64,000 nt of DNA from Mesorhizobium sp. NFR06 (GTDB lineage: Bacteria; Pseudomonadota; Alphaproteobacteria; Rhizobiales; Rhizobiaceae): contig NZ_FOVT01000003.1 of NCBI RefSeq assembly GCF_900115245.1, forward strand, positions 124,001 through 188,000, written 5' to 3'. The notes beneath the pieces are model-generated. The model was not told the origin of the DNA. It did no database searches and saw only the letters and a program-made list of their open reading frames with translations. Shown piece after piece: positions 54,634 through 64,000 of this stretch (position 1 is the first letter of the stretch; the number at the start of each line of letters is the position of its first letter). A program made the position numbers and the translations under genes.

Positions 54634-54910
54634 ACGCCCCGACTGCCTGCGTCCGCGCCATCGGCCTTGGGTATCTTGCAGCCAGTTATCTGGCGCTCGC
54701 ACAAATGCGGCAAAATAAGCAAGGGCATGCGGCTCTGATATGATCGGTAGGCCGGGCTACTCCCCGAATCCCGGCAAACCGACTTTAGTCCGTGGCGAAG
54801 ATAATGGCCCGCCCTGGAGACTCCAAATCACGGTTTCTTACCCCGTGTAACCACGAAAAAATGTTAGAAACAGCTCATAACACGTTGTTTTAAATAGACT
54901 TTAAAAAGGC
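54634..54910 (-). promoter_or_regulatory. lpxC promoter/leader region
   Basis: This gap of about 280 bp is AT-rich near 54840-54910 (TTTAAAAAGG, AACACGTTGTTTTAAATAG) with no coding potential. On the minus strand it should carry the lpxC promoter, though I cannot fix -35 and -10 boxes with certainty. Two GANTC sites (GAATC near 54765 and GACTC near 54819) lie within it. Confidence 0.4.
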
Positions 54911-54939
54911 AACAGGCAGACGATTCTCGTCTGCCTGTT
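54899..54939 (-). terminator. ftsZ rho-independent terminator
   Basis: AACAGGCAGACGA / TCGTCTGCCTGTT is a perfect 13-bp stem with a 3-nt loop. On the minus strand it is followed by GCCTTTTTAAA. It lies 26 bp after the ftsZ stop. Confidence 0.95.
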
Positions 54940-54964
54940 AACAACCGTTGCAGATCGTTACCGA

Positions 54965-56623
54965 TCAGTTGGCCTGGCGGCGCAGGAAGGCCGGAATTTC
55001 CAGCTGGTCGTCTTCCTGGACCGTGCGGCTCTGCGGTGTCAGCCGGCCCTGGTCGTCGAGCTGGCCGCGGCGCGGCGCGTAGAGCTGCGGATCCTGGCTG
55101 GCTAGACGGCGCATCTCGGGCGCGGCCTGGCGCAGCTTCGGCTCGCGCGGCTGCGCCGGCTGGAGCCGGGCCGGCTCTTCCTCGCGGCGGGTGAGGCCGT
55201 TGGTCAGCCGCTTGATGAGCCCCATCGGACCGCTGTTCTCATGGTCGGCGGGCCGGGTCTTGGCTTCGACCTCGGCCCTTACGACCGGCGGAAAGTCCTC
55301 CACGCGCGGCATGCGCTGCGGCGCCGCGGCCACCGGCTGCGGCATCTCGCGCTGCGGCGCGGGCTGCTGCATGACCTGCGGCTGCGGCTGCGCCGGCTGC
55401 GGCTGGGCCGGCGGAGCCTGGAAGATCTTGCTATGCGGCCTGAAGTCGTCGACCGGCATGGGGCGCGGCTGCGCCATGGCGGCTGCGTTTGCCTCGGCAA
55501 GCTGGATCGCTTCGGCGACCGGATCGACCGCGCGCGGTTCGTAGGCTTGCTGCTGAACCGGTGCGGGGCGAATTTCCGCAGCGGGGGCCGCCGGGCGAGC
55601 GGCGGCCGGCTTCTGCGGCGCGCGGATCGAGATCGGCGCTGCGGCGATTTCGGCGGCCGACTTGTCGATGCCGGTGGCGACGACCGACACGCGGATCACG
55701 CCTTCCAGCTCCTCGTCGAAGGTAGCGCCCAGGATGATGTTGGCGTCTTGGTCGACCTCCTCGCGGATGCGGGTCGCGGCTTCGTCCACCTCGAACAAAG
55801 TGAGGTCGCGGCCGCCGGTGATCGAGATCAGCAGGCCCTTGGCGCCCTTCATCGAGGTTTCGTCGAGCAGCGGGTTGGCGATGGCGGCTTCGGCGGCGGC
55901 CATTGCGCGGCCCTCGCCCGACGCCTCGCCGGTGCCCATCATCGCCTTGCCCATCTCGCGCATCACCGAGCGCACGTCGGCGAAGTCGAGATTGATCAGG
56001 CCTTCCTTGACCATCAGGTCGGTGATGCAGGCGACGCCCGAGTAGAGCACCTGGTCGGCCATGGCGAAGGCATCGGCGAAGGTGGTCTTGTCGTTGGCCA
56101 GCCGGAACAGGTTCTGGTTGGGGATGACGATCAGGGTATCGACGCATTTCTGCAGCTCCTCGATGCCCATGTCGGCCGTCTTCATGCGCCGCTGGCCCTC
56201 GAAATGGAACGGCTTGGTGACGACGCCGACGGTGAGGATGCCCTTCTCGCGCGCGGCGCGGGCAACGACCGGAGCCGCACCGGTGCCGGTGCCGCCGCCC
56301 ATGCCGGCGGTGACGAAGCACATATGCGTGTTGGAGAGATGATCGATGATCTCGTCGATGCACTCTTCCGCCGCCGCGCGGCCGACTTCAGGCTGCGAAC
56401 CGGCGCCGAGGCCTTCGGTGACGTGCGCGCCGAGCTGGATGAGCCGCTCGGCCTTCGACATGGTCAGCGCCTGAGCGTCGGTGTTGGCCACCACGAACTC
56501 GACGCCGCGCAGGCCGGCTGTGATCATGTTGTTCACGGCATTGCCGCCGCCGCCACCCACACCGAACACGGTGATGCGGGGCTTAAGCTCGGTGATGTCC
56601 GGCTTTTGCAGATTGATGGTCAT
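54965..56623 (-). CDS. ftsZ: Cell division GTPase FtsZ
   Basis: This 552-residue tubulin homologue forms the division ring. The tubulin G-box is [10 protein letters not shown] (109-118), with [17 protein letters not shown] and [17 protein letters not shown] core elements. After the globular core (about 320 residues) comes a long Pro/Gln/Ala-rich linker (residues 330-535) and the C-terminal peptide [12 protein letters not shown], the docking site for FtsA. The linker is longer than in E. coli FtsZ (383 residues), as usual in Alphaproteobacteria. A 67-bp gap separates it from ftsA. Confidence 0.97.
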   Translation of the reverse strand: MTINLQKPDITELKPRITVFGVGGGGGNAVNNMITAGLRGVEFVVANTDAQALTMSKAERLIQLGAHVTEGLGAGSQPEVGRAAAEECIDEIIDHLSNTHMCFVTAGMGGGTGTGAAPVVARAAREKGILTVGVVTKPFHFEGQRRMKTADMGIEELQKCVDTLIVIPNQNLFRLANDKTTFADAFAMADQVLYSGVACITDLMVKEGLINLDFADVRSVMREMGKAMMGTGEASGEGRAMAAAEAAIANPLLDETSMKGAKGLLISITGGRDLTLFEVDEAATRIREEVDQDANIILGATFDEELEGVIRVSVVATGIDKSAAEIAAAPISIRAPQKPAAARPAAPAAEIRPAPVQQQAYEPRAVDPVAEAIQLAEANAAAMAQPRPMPVDDFRPHSKIFQAPPAQPQPAQPQPQVMQQPAPQREMPQPVAAAPQRMPRVEDFPPVVRAEVEAKTRPADHENSGPMGLIKRLTNGLTRREEEPARLQPAQPREPKLRQAAPEMRRLASQDPQLYAPRRGQLDDQGRLTPQSRTVQEDDQLEIPAFLRRQAN

Positions 56624-56690
56624 TGTCTCCGTCCTTTGCCTTTCCCGCCGCCTCGCCGCTGCGGCCGCCTATGGGGCTGTCCCCGTCAAA

Positions 56691-57998
56691 TTAAAAACTG
56701 TCTCTCAACCACTGACTCATGCGATGCAGTTTTCCGCCCGTTCCGGTCATCCTGAAACCGGAAAGTCCTTTCGCCGAATGGCTCTCGAAGCTCGCCATCT
56801 GCGGATAGATCATTAGCCCGACCGCGGTCGAGAACGCCGGTCCTTTGGCCGCTTCCGGCAGGCCTGCCACGCCGAGCGGCCGGCCGATGCGCACACTGCG
56901 CCCCAGAATGCGGCGCGCCGCTTCCGGCAGGCCCGAAAGTTGGCTGGCGCCGCCGGTGAGCACGACGCGCTTGCCGACTGCATTGCCGTAGCCGGACTTG
57001 TTCAGCCGGTCGCGCAAGAGCTCCAGCGTCTCGTCGATGCGGGCGCGGATGATGCGCGTCATCACCGAGCGCGGGATTTGCAGCGGCACATCGCCCTCCT
57101 CACCGATCGGCTGGATCGAGACGAGGTCGCGGTCGTCGGCACTGCCCGGCAGCGCCGAGCCATGCATCACCTTCAAGCGCTCCGCGGCATCGAGCGAGGT
57201 CGACAGGCCCTTGGCCATGTCGAGCGTCACGTGGTTGCCGCCGATGGCGATGGCATCGCCATGGACGAACTTGCCTTCCGAGAAGACCGAGATCGTCGTC
57301 GTGCCGCCGCCCATATCGATGCATGCAGCCCCCATTTCGAGTTCGTCATCGACCAGCGAGGCAAGGCCGCTGGCATAGGGTGTCGCCACCATACGTTCGA
57401 CCGACAGGTGCGAACGGTTGATGCAAAGCTCCAGATTGCGCATCGGCGCCGCGTCGCCCGTCAGCACATGCATGTCGACGCCAAGCGCGTCGCCCACCAT
57501 GCCGCGCGGGTCGCGCATGCCGCGCTCGGCATCGAGCGAGAAACCGACGGGCAGCGAATGGATCACCTCGCGCTCGGCCCTCAGCGCCTGCTTGGCGCCG
57601 GCGGCGAGCACGCGCTTGATGTCGGTTTCCTCGACCTGATGGCCGCCGAGATTGATGGTCGCCGAGAAGGCTTCGCTCTTCAGCCGGCCCGCCGTCATGT
57701 TGACGAAGAGGGAATCGACCGTGAGCCCGGCCATACGCTCGGCCGCGTCGACGGCGAGCCGGACGGCATGTTCGGCGCGATCGAGGTCGACCACCACGCC
57801 CGACTTCACGCCCTGCGATTTCTGATGCCCGATGCCGATCACCTGGATGCGGTGCGAACGTCCGCGCAAGAGCTTGCCGTCCTCGTTCGGCTTGAGCTTC
57901 GCCACCACGCAGCAAACCTTGCTGGAGCCGACATCGAGCACCGTGAGCGTGCCCGACCGGCGCGAAGAAGCGTCACCGCCGCCGCCAAGCCAGCTCAT
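56691..57998 (-). CDS. ftsA: Cell division protein FtsA
   Basis: This 435-residue actin-like protein anchors FtsZ filaments to the membrane. ATPase elements are LTVLDVGSSKVCCVVA (phosphate 1), IDMGGGTTTISVF (phosphate 2) and VVLTGGASQLSGLPE (adenosine). The C-terminal amphipathic helix (HRMSQWLRDSF) is the membrane-targeting sequence. The N-terminus has a Ser/Arg/Gly-rich addition ([15 protein letters not shown]). Its ATG overlaps the ftsQ stop by 4 bp. Confidence 0.97.
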   Translation of the reverse strand: MSWLGGGGDASSRRSGTLTVLDVGSSKVCCVVAKLKPNEDGKLLRGRSHRIQVIGIGHQKSQGVKSGVVVDLDRAEHAVRLAVDAAERMAGLTVDSLFVNMTAGRLKSEAFSATINLGGHQVEETDIKRVLAAGAKQALRAEREVIHSLPVGFSLDAERGMRDPRGMVGDALGVDMHVLTGDAAPMRNLELCINRSHLSVERMVATPYASGLASLVDDELEMGAACIDMGGGTTTISVFSEGKFVHGDAIAIGGNHVTLDMAKGLSTSLDAAERLKVMHGSALPGSADDRDLVSIQPIGEEGDVPLQIPRSVMTRIIRARIDETLELLRDRLNKSGYGNAVGKRVVLTGGASQLSGLPEAARRILGRSVRIGRPLGVAGLPEAAKGPAFSTAVGLMIYPQMASFESHSAKGLSGFRMTGTGGKLHRMSQWLRDSF

Positions 57999-58939
57999 AT
58001 CTTTGTCTCCGCCTTGCGCTTGGCCAGGTTCTTCGGCTTGTCGCTGAGCGCCGCTTCACGCTGCGTCGCCGCTTCCGGCGAGAGCTCCACGACCAGCCGG
58101 TCGGAGAGGCGCATGTCGACGCCGGCGATGTCGCGCGTCAGCAACCCGTTGTCACGATCGAGCTTGACGAGCTCCGCGATCGCCTGGTCCTCGTTGTCTT
58201 CCGGCAGCTTGATCGTGATGCCGTTTTCAAGCCTCAGGTCCCAGCGCCGTTCGCCGACCCGGATGTAGCCTTTGACCCGTGCCGAGAGCTCGGGATAGCG
58301 CTTGATCTTGTCGAGAAATGCCGGCGCCATGGCCGGCGCGCTCGCGCCGATGATCAGCGGCAGCAGAGCCTGCTTGCCGCCCGAGAACGGCGCGATAACC
58401 TCGCCCGACCGCTCGATGACCGACACCGAAGTGCCCTGCTGCCACAGAGCGAAGGGCTCGCGCTCCTGGATGCGCACCTCCAGCGTATGCGGGTAGATCT
58501 TGCGCACTGCCGCGCCCTCGACCCAGGGCAAAGTGGCAATACGTTCCCGCGCAGCCTCCGCATCGAAACCGATCAGCGAGGTCCAGCCGTCGAGGCCGAG
58601 CCGGTCAAGCACATCGATCTCGGAAGTCTGACGGTTGCCGACCACCTTGATCTGGTCGACGGCAAAACCGGTGCGCGCCGTCACGCCCTGCACGATGCTG
58701 TCGGTATAGCCGCCGAGATAAGCGCCATAGGCGCTGCTCGACGCAATCAGCGCGGCGGAAAGGATCGCCGCCGAGAAGCGCGGCGCCTCATACTCGCCGC
58801 CGCACAGGCGCGCCAGCACGCGCATCGGCCGGCGAAGCTGACGCGGCAGGACGAAACGGTCGAATGACAGCGACATGCCGAACAGCGCGAAACCAGCCGC
58901 GCCGGCGCCATTACTCTGTCCCCACCTCAACGCAGACAC
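57995..58939 (-). CDS. ftsQ: Cell division protein FtsQ
   Basis: This 314-residue bitopic division protein links the cytoplasmic ring to periplasmic wall synthesis. It has an N-terminal cytoplasmic part, one membrane segment ([20 protein letters not shown]), the POTRA domain ([20 protein letters not shown]) and the FtsQ domain ([29 protein letters not shown]). A GTG at 58937-58939 with GGAGG 7 nt upstream is the best start and overlaps the end of ddl by 13 bp; an ATG at 58960 is the alternative. Confidence 0.94.
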   Translation of the reverse strand: MSALRWGQSNGAGAAGFALFGMSLSFDRFVLPRQLRRPMRVLARLCGGEYEAPRFSAAILSAALIASSSAYGAYLGGYTDSIVQGVTARTGFAVDQIKVVGNRQTSEIDVLDRLGLDGWTSLIGFDAEAARERIATLPWVEGAAVRKIYPHTLEVRIQEREPFALWQQGTSVSVIERSGEVIAPFSGGKQALLPLIIGASAPAMAPAFLDKIKRYPELSARVKGYIRVGERRWDLRLENGITIKLPEDNEDQAIAELVKLDRDNGLLTRDIAGVDMRLSDRLVVELSPEAATQREAALSDKPKNLAKRKAETKI

Positions 58940-59853
58940 GAAGCGTCCTCCACCATCCAACTCAACAAATCGCCGAACGAGTGCCCTGCTTGCGCGGCGA
59001 TTTCAGGCACCAGAGACGTCGGCGTCATACCCGGCTGAGTGTTGACCTCGAGCCAGACAACCTCGCCGTTTTCAGAGTGACGGTCGTCGTAACGGAAGTC
59101 CGACCGGGAGACGCCCCGGCAACCGATGGCAAGATGAGCCTTGAGGGCCAGTGTCTGTATTTTTTGGTAAATATTCGGTGAAATTTTTGCAGGGATTTCG
59201 TGTTTTGATCCGCCGGGGACGTATTTTGAATCGTAGTCGTAGAAGGAATGCCCGGTCGGGATGATCTCGCAGACGCCAAGCGCCACATCGCCCATCACCG
59301 CACAGGTCAATTCCCGCCCGTGGATGTAGCGCTCGACCATGACGGTCTCGCCATATTGCCACTCCGTCGAACCGATCACCTGCGGCGGATGCGACTGACC
59401 CTCATGCACGATGACGACGCCGAAGCTCGACCCCTCATTGACGGGCTTGACCACGTAAGGAGGCTTCATCGGGTGCTTGTTCTTGACGGCGAAGCGATTG
59501 ACCACCTTGGATTCCGCGACCGGAATGCCGGACGCCTTGGCAATTTTCTTGGCCTGCTCCTTGTTCATGGCCAGCGCCGAAGCGAGCACGCCCGAATGGG
59601 TGTAGGGAATTCCGAGATATTCGAGAATTCCCTGGATGGTGCCGTCCTCGCCGAACGGGCCGTGCAGCGCGTTGAAGGCGACGTCGGGCTTGAGCTCGGC
59701 AAGCACAGCCCCGACATCGCGCGAAACATCGACGCGGGTGACTTGATAGCCTTCATTCTCGAGCGCATCCGCACATGCCTTCCCCGAGGACAGAGACACG
59801 GGCCGCTCCGAGGAGAATCCACCCAGGAGAACAGCCACATGTTTCTTCTTCAT
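58927..59853 (-). CDS. ddl: D-alanine--D-alanine ligase
   Basis: This 308-residue ATP-grasp enzyme joins two D-alanines for peptidoglycan. Motifs: [18 protein letters not shown] at the N-terminus, [16 protein letters not shown] (substrate loop), [15 protein letters not shown] (ATP-grasp lysine), ELTCAVMG and the metal-site ending [15 protein letters not shown]. The start at 59853 (MKKKHVA) is favoured; 59862 is possible. It is the first gene after the GANTC-rich gap, so its promoter probably drives ddl-ftsQ-ftsA. Confidence 0.96.
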   Translation of the reverse strand: MKKKHVAVLLGGFSSERPVSLSSGKACADALENEGYQVTRVDVSRDVGAVLAELKPDVAFNALHGPFGEDGTIQGILEYLGIPYTHSGVLASALAMNKEQAKKIAKASGIPVAESKVVNRFAVKNKHPMKPPYVVKPVNEGSSFGVVIVHEGQSHPPQVIGSTEWQYGETVMVERYIHGRELTCAVMGDVALGVCEIIPTGHSFYDYDSKYVPGGSKHEIPAKISPNIYQKIQTLALKAHLAIGCRGVSRSDFRYDDRHSENGEVVWLEVNTQPGMTPTSLVPEIAAQAGHSFGDLLSWMVEDASCLR

Positions 59854-60163
59854 TCCCGTCATCCCCTTCCACGCCGGGTCTGCAACCGATATTCGCGCAC
59901 CGCATTTCCAAGCATTGAGTCCGAGTATTCCGGCAGGTTGCCCCCCAGACGGAAAACGCGACTTAACGCGTCGAACGACTCAAATCAGGAAACGCTTTAG
60001 GGCAGAGAATCAGAGAGTTGATTCGCTGGCAAGTACCTATGATTCCGAGAGATTCACTTTCCGCGAAAACGGATTGGAAAAGTGTGTTGTTGAGTCTTTG
60101 CGGCAACGGTTGACGCCGTTGCGACGCGCCGAAGTTCAAGTATTGCTTGAACGTCGCGAAGCG
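59854..60163 (-). promoter_or_regulatory. murB-ddl intergenic region with seven GANTC sites
   Basis: GANTC sites start at 59917, 59977, 60007, 60020, 60041, 60051 and 60092: seven in 180 bp, against an expectation of roughly one per 300 bp in DNA of this GC content. GANTC is the target of the cell-cycle methylase CcrM in Alphaproteobacteria. A TTAA half-site (CTTAACGCG, 59962-59970) is also present. The 310-bp gap probably holds the ddl-ftsQ-ftsA promoter. No convincing gene is seen. Confidence 0.65.
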
Positions 60164-61129
60164 CTAAAGCAGCTGCCCGAGAAATTCCTGCACGGCGTGG
60201 CCCGGCCTGAAATTGCCGAGGCGCTTGATCTCCCAATGCAACCGGATGCCCGAATTTTCCAGCACCCTCGCCCGCACCGTCTCGCCGAGATATTCGAGGT
60301 CGTAGCCGGTGGCGGTGCCGGTGTTGATCATGAAGTTGCAGTGCATCGGCGACATCTGCGCGCCGCCGATCATCAGCCCACGGCAGCCGGCCTTGTCGAT
60401 CTCCTTCCAGGCTGACGTGCCCTCCGGATTCTTGAAGGTCGAGCCGCCGGTCTTTTCACGGATCGGCTGTACCGTCTCGCGATGGTTCTGCACGGCATCC
60501 ATCGCCGCCTTGATCGCCGCCTTGTCTTCTGTAACGCCTTCGAGCACCGCCGAGGTGAAGATCAGTCCGGCGGGAGCCGACGAATGGCGATAGGCATAAC
60601 CCATGTCGGCATTGCTGAGCGTGTGGAGATTGCCCTTGCGGTCCAGCGCCCTCACCTCGACGACCCGCTCCCGGGTCTCGACGCCGTTGGCGCCCGCATT
60701 CATCCGCAGCGCCCCGCCGACGGCGCCGGGAATGCCATGGTAGAAGTGGAAGCCGCCGATACCGGCTTCGTAGGCCACGGCGGCGACGCGCTTGTCCGGC
60801 GTTGCCGCGCCGGCTGTGATCGTGGCCGGCCCGGTGACCTCGGCCTCGCCGAAGCCCTTGGCCGACAGTCTCACCACAAAACCGGGAATGCCACCGTCGC
60901 GCACCAGGAGGTTCGAGCCGACGCCGACCACCATGACCGGCACCTCTTCCGGCACGGCGCGCAGGAAAGCCGCGAGATCTTCTTCGTCGGCGGGCTGGAA
61001 AAGCCCCTCCGCGAGGCCGCCGGCGCGGAACCAGGTGATCTTGTCCATCTCGGCATTGGGCGTGATGCGGCCGCGCAGGCCGGAAAGCCGGTCGCCAAGC
61101 CTGTCGATGAGATCCTGGCCGCGCGTCAT
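60164..61129 (-). CDS. murB: UDP-N-acetylenolpyruvoylglucosamine reductase
   Basis: This 321-residue FAD enzyme makes UDP-MurNAc. FAD-binding elements are [15 protein letters not shown] and [17 protein letters not shown]. The type-II C-terminal domain carries the catalytic Ser in [10 protein letters not shown] and the closing [21 protein letters not shown]. Its ATG overlaps the murC stop (ATGA), so murG-murC-murB are coupled. It is followed by the unusual GANTC-rich gap. Confidence 0.96.
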   Translation of the reverse strand: MTRGQDLIDRLGDRLSGLRGRITPNAEMDKITWFRAGGLAEGLFQPADEEDLAAFLRAVPEEVPVMVVGVGSNLLVRDGGIPGFVVRLSAKGFGEAEVTGPATITAGAATPDKRVAAVAYEAGIGGFHFYHGIPGAVGGALRMNAGANGVETRERVVEVRALDRKGNLHTLSNADMGYAYRHSSAPAGLIFTSAVLEGVTEDKAAIKAAMDAVQNHRETVQPIREKTGGSTFKNPEGTSAWKEIDKAGCRGLMIGGAQMSPMHCNFMINTGTATGYDLEYLGETVRARVLENSGIRLHWEIKRLGNFRPGHAVQEFLGQLL

Positions 61130-62532
61130 GAGGGTGTCCCGCCAAGTTCCTTGGGCAGCGCATAGGCCCATTGCGTGATGTTGCCGGCGCCGAGGAAGAC
61201 GACGAAGTCGCCGGGCTTGGCAAGCTCGCGAATAGTTGGCGCGATCGCCGCCGCGCCATCGATATAGCGCGCGTCGCGGTGACCGCCGGAGCGGATGCGC
61301 GCAACCAGCGCGTCGGAGGTCACGCCTTCGATGGGTTCCTCTCCTGCCGCATAGACCGGCGCCACCAACACCGTGTCGGCGTCGTTGAAGCAGACCGAGA
61401 ATTCCTCGAAGAGATCCCGCAGCCGGGTGAAGCGGTGCGGTTGCGCGATGGCGATCACCCGTCCATTGGTCGCGCCGCGTGCGGCCTTCAGCACCGCCGC
61501 GATCTCGACCGGGTGATGGCCGTAGTCGTCGAACACCTCGACGCCGTTCCACGAGCCGGTATGGGTGAAGCGCCGCTTGACGCCGGCGAAGGACGACAGG
61601 CCTTTCTTGATCGCCTCGGCCGAGAGGCCAAGCTCATGCGCGACGGCAATCGCCGCGGTCGCGTTGGACACGTTATGCCGGCCAGGCATCGGCAGGCGCA
61701 GGTCCTTGATCGTCGTTGAGCCACGCCCCTTGCGGTCGCGGATCGTCACATCGAACTCCGAGATCGCGCCCTGCATGCGATGGTTGGTGAAGCGCACGTC
61801 GGCCTGCGCGTTCTCGCCATAGGTGATGACGCGCCGGTCCTCGATACGGCCGACCAGCGCCTGGACTTCCGGATGATCGGTGCACATCACGCCGAAGCCG
61901 TAGAACGGCACGTTCTCGACGAATTGGCGGAACGCCTCGCGTACCTTGTCGAAGCTGCCATAGTGGTCGAGGTGCTCGGGATCGATGTTGGTGACGACGG
62001 CGATATCGGCCGGCAGCTTGAGGAACGTTCCGTCGCTCTCGTCCGCTTCGACCACCATCCACTCACCGTCGCCCATGCGCGCATTGGTGCCATAGGCGTT
62101 GATGATGCCGCCATTGATGACGGTCGGGTCGAGCCCGCCGGCTTCGAGCAGCGTCGCCACCATCGACGTGGTGGTGGTCTTGCCATGCGTCCCGCCGATG
62201 GCGACGGCCTGGCGAAAGCGCATCAGTTCGGCCAGCATCTCGGCCCTGCGCACGACCGGCAGCAGCTTTTCGCGCGCGGCCTTCAATTCCGGGTTGGACT
62301 TCTTGATCGCGGTCGAAACGACCACGACTTCGGCATCGCCGAGATTGTCGGCCTTGTGGCCGACGAAGCATTCGATGCCCTTGTCGCGCAGCCGTTGCAC
62401 ATTGGCGCCGTCGGCCTGGTCGGAACCCTGCACCTTGTAGCCGAGATTGTGCAGCACCTCGGCGATGCCGCTCATGCCGATGCCGCCGATACCGATGAAA
62501 TGCACGAGGCCGATCGTCTGCGGCATCTTCAT
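61126..62532 (-). CDS. murC: UDP-N-acetylmuramate--L-alanine ligase
   Basis: This 468-residue Mur ligase adds L-alanine to UDP-MurNAc. Order: N-terminal Rossmann domain ([20 protein letters not shown]), central ATPase with the P-loop [10 protein letters not shown] (114-123) and the E-x-D-E-S-D region ([11 protein letters not shown]), and the C-terminal domain ([17 protein letters not shown]). It overlaps murG and murB by 4 bp each. Confidence 0.97.
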   Translation of the reverse strand: MKMPQTIGLVHFIGIGGIGMSGIAEVLHNLGYKVQGSDQADGANVQRLRDKGIECFVGHKADNLGDAEVVVVSTAIKKSNPELKAAREKLLPVVRRAEMLAELMRFRQAVAIGGTHGKTTTTSMVATLLEAGGLDPTVINGGIINAYGTNARMGDGEWMVVEADESDGTFLKLPADIAVVTNIDPEHLDHYGSFDKVREAFRQFVENVPFYGFGVMCTDHPEVQALVGRIEDRRVITYGENAQADVRFTNHRMQGAISEFDVTIRDRKGRGSTTIKDLRLPMPGRHNVSNATAAIAVAHELGLSAEAIKKGLSSFAGVKRRFTHTGSWNGVEVFDDYGHHPVEIAAVLKAARGATNGRVIAIAQPHRFTRLRDLFEEFSVCFNDADTVLVAPVYAAGEEPIEGVTSDALVARIRSGGHRDARYIDGAAAIAPTIRELAKPGDFVVFLGAGNITQWAYALPKELGGTPS

Positions 62533-63653
62533 GCGCGCGTCCTCCTGTAGTCCGAAACCGTTTTGCCGGACGCAATAGCCTCTGTCAGATCGGCGAGCAA
62601 CCGCGCCGCGTTCGGTTTTCCGGCCGAGCGGGCGGCGGCGGACATGGTCGTCAGCCGGCTCGGATCGTGCATCAGCCCGCCGACCAGCTCGGCGATCCGC
62701 TCCGGCGACAGCGTCGACTGCGGATGGACCTCGGCGCCGCCGGCGGCGGCAAGGGCCGCGGCATTCGCCGCCTGGTCATGGTCGAGCGCATGCGGATAAG
62801 GCACCAGCAGCGCCGGCCGGCCGATGACGGCGATCTCCGAAACGGTCGAGGCGCCGGAGCGCGACATCACCAGATGCGCCGCCGCCATGCGCGCCGCCAT
62901 GTCGGTGAAGAAAGGCGAGACCTGAACGTCGACGCCGAGATCGGCATAAACGGCTTTCACCCGCGCTACGTCCTCGGCGCGCGCCTGCTGGGTGATCACC
63001 AGTCGCTTGCGCTGGCCTTCCGGCAGCAGCGCGATCGCCGCCGGAACGGCATCGGAAAAGAATTGCGCGCCCTGGCTGCCGCCGAACACCAGGAAGCGGA
63101 ACGGCTCGCCCTCGCTCGATGCGACATAGGGGGTCTTGGCCGCCTCGAGCACCTGTGGTCTGACCGGATTGCCGGTGGTGACCGTCTTTGCGCTCGCGGC
63201 GCTCTCGCCTTCCGGCAGGAAGCCACCCGCGATCGCATCGACGCGGCTGGCAAGCGCCTTGTTGGCGCGGCCCATCACGGCATTCTGCTCATGGATCAGC
63301 GTCGGCACCTTGCGCCTCGTCGCCGCATAGAGCGGCGGCAGCGTCGGATAGCCGCCGAAGCCGACGACCGCCTCCGGCTTGATCCTGGCGATGATCCGAC
63401 CCGCTTCGCGCACGCCCTGCCAGATTTTCCAGAAAGCCGAGACCACGGCGACCGGATTCTTCGAGCCCAGCGTGGCCGAAGCAATCGAGTGAACGTCCGC
63501 AGCCGGGAAATGACGGGAATAGCGCTCGGCACGGTGATCGGTGGCGAGATGCACCTTCCAGCCGCGCTCGTTCAGTTCATGCGCAAGCGCTTCGGCCGGG
63601 AACAGATGTCCGCCCGTTCCACCAGCCGCAAGCAGGATGACACCCTTCGACAT
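62529..63653 (-). CDS. murG: Lipid II synthase, UDP-GlcNAc transferase MurG
   Basis: This 374-residue peripheral membrane GT28 transferase turns lipid I into lipid II. The first glycine loop is [14 protein letters not shown] (11-24), with [21 protein letters not shown] and the donor-site [14 protein letters not shown]. The C-terminal [20 protein letters not shown] binds UDP-GlcNAc. It starts 6 bp after ftsW, in the usual dcw order. Confidence 0.97.
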   Translation of the reverse strand: MSKGVILLAAGGTGGHLFPAEALAHELNERGWKVHLATDHRAERYSRHFPAADVHSIASATLGSKNPVAVVSAFWKIWQGVREAGRIIARIKPEAVVGFGGYPTLPPLYAATRRKVPTLIHEQNAVMGRANKALASRVDAIAGGFLPEGESAASAKTVTTGNPVRPQVLEAAKTPYVASSEGEPFRFLVFGGSQGAQFFSDAVPAAIALLPEGQRKRLVITQQARAEDVARVKAVYADLGVDVQVSPFFTDMAARMAAAHLVMSRSGASTVSEIAVIGRPALLVPYPHALDHDQAANAAALAAAGGAEVHPQSTLSPERIAELVGGLMHDPSRLTTMSAAARSAGKPNAARLLADLTEAIASGKTVSDYRRTRA

Positions 63654-63659
63654 CCAGCC

Positions 63660-64000
63660 TCATTCCGCCGGCATTGCGCGCTGGGAAAGGGCGAACCCCA
63701 CCTGCTTGCGCTTTTCCGGACGCCTGCGCGTCAATGCGAGCACCATGCCCATCGAGACGGCGATGGCGATCTGCGAGGAGCCGCCGTAGGAGATGAAGGG
63801 CAGCGTCATGCCCTTGGCGGGCATCAGTTGCAGGTTCACGCACATGTTGATGGCCGATTGCAGGCCGAAGACGGTGACGAGGCCACCGACCGCGTAGCGG
63901 GTGAAATCGTCGTGCTCCTTGAGCGCGATGCTCAACCCCCGCAGCACGATGAAGGCGAAAATCGACATGATGAAGAAGCACATGATGAGGCCGAACTCCT
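63660..64000 (-). CDS. ftsW: FtsW, C-terminal part (runs off the window)
   Basis: About 113 residues of the C-terminus are present. EEFGLIMCFFIMSIFAFIVL, then INMCVNLQLMPAKGMTLPFI and SYGGSSQIAIAVSMGMVLAL, are signatures of the SEDS glycan polymerases FtsW/RodA. The Arg-rich cytoplasmic tail and the place before murG in the dcw order identify it as FtsW. It polymerises septal glycan with a partner PBP. The start lies beyond position 64000. Confidence 0.95.
   Translation of the reverse strand, partial: EFGLIMCFFIMSIFAFIVLRGLSIALKEHDDFTRYAVGGLVTVFGLQSAINMCVNLQLMPAKGMTLPFISYGGSSQIAIAVSMGMVLALTRRRPEKRKQVGFALSQRAMPAE

Noticed and set aside
55241-56755. 504-codon plus-strand frame opposite ftsZ
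   Set aside because: It is Gly/Arg/His-rich with no motif, while FtsZ is certain on the other strand.
59915-60415. Possible plus-strand gene between ddl and murB (segment ERFTFRENGLEKCVVESLRQ)
   Set aside because: The first half looks somewhat protein-like, but it starts at a weak TTG with no ribosome site, runs deep into murB antisense and fills the probable promoter region. It is left as non-coding unless homologues are found.

Overview
The window reads as ordinary chromosome of a GC-rich alphaproteobacterium of the order Rhizobiales, most likely Mesorhizobium or a close relative in the Phyllobacteriaceae. The evidence is a circularly permuted two-piece tmRNA gene with the tag ANDNYAEARLAA, dispersed RIME-like double-palindrome repeats, an alphaproteobacterial SspB/DUF4169/ribbon-helix-helix trio, and the gene order murG-murC-murB-ddl-ftsQ-ftsA-ftsZ-lpxC-bamD-recN-ligA. 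I saw no integrase, transposase, phage gene, CRISPR array, rRNA or tRNA.

Region 1 (1-8.1 kb): thyA, a DUF2853 protein, the tmRNA gene, a decayed P-loop kinase-like gene with two compensating frameshifts, a Bcr/CflA efflux pump with a divergent TetR regulator, the sspB operon, a CLC chloride transporter and a divergent MarR regulator. tmRNA and SspB act in one process: tagging stalled nascent chains and delivering them to ClpXP.

Region 2 (8.1-24.3 kb): a giant AsmA protein with a TolA-like tail, a DyP peroxidase, a GlcD/Dld-type flavin dehydrogenase, a hotdog thioesterase, an Lrp regulator with a divergent EamA exporter, a Tat-exported dienelactone-hydrolase-like protein, an MHYT-GGDEF-EAL sensor and a membrane PQQ glucose dehydrogenase. 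All six copies of the ~100-bp repeat found in the window, plus a related shorter palindrome, lie between 7.5 and 24.2 kb.

Region 3 (24.3-47.9 kb): a UvrD/PcrA helicase with a 41-codon insertion, a LacI-controlled carbohydrate cassette (Gfo/Idh dehydrogenase, TIM-barrel epimerase, CUT2-type ABC importer), a periplasmic phytase-like esterase, MATE and MFS transporters, a TMEM175-like channel, two SDRs (one preceded by six 23-bp tandem repeats), a hexapeptide acetyltransferase, CreA, a b-type cytochrome, a SCO protein, PrmA, aminopeptidase P and AzlCD.

Region 4 (47.9-64 kb): all on the minus strand, a DNA repair and envelope block (DUF2461, ligA, recN, bamD, lpxC) downstream of the division and cell-wall (dcw) cluster (ftsZ, ftsA, ftsQ, ddl, murB, murC, murG, partial ftsW). 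The ~310-bp gap between murB and ddl holds seven GANTC sites in 180 bp, which suggests CcrM-linked cell-cycle control of the ddl-ftsQ-ftsA promoter.

Most of the window is ordinary. The observations most worth checking are the GANTC cluster, the helicase insertion, the doubly frameshifted P-loop gene, the repeat family and several clear operator palindromes. I found no convincing new multi-gene system.
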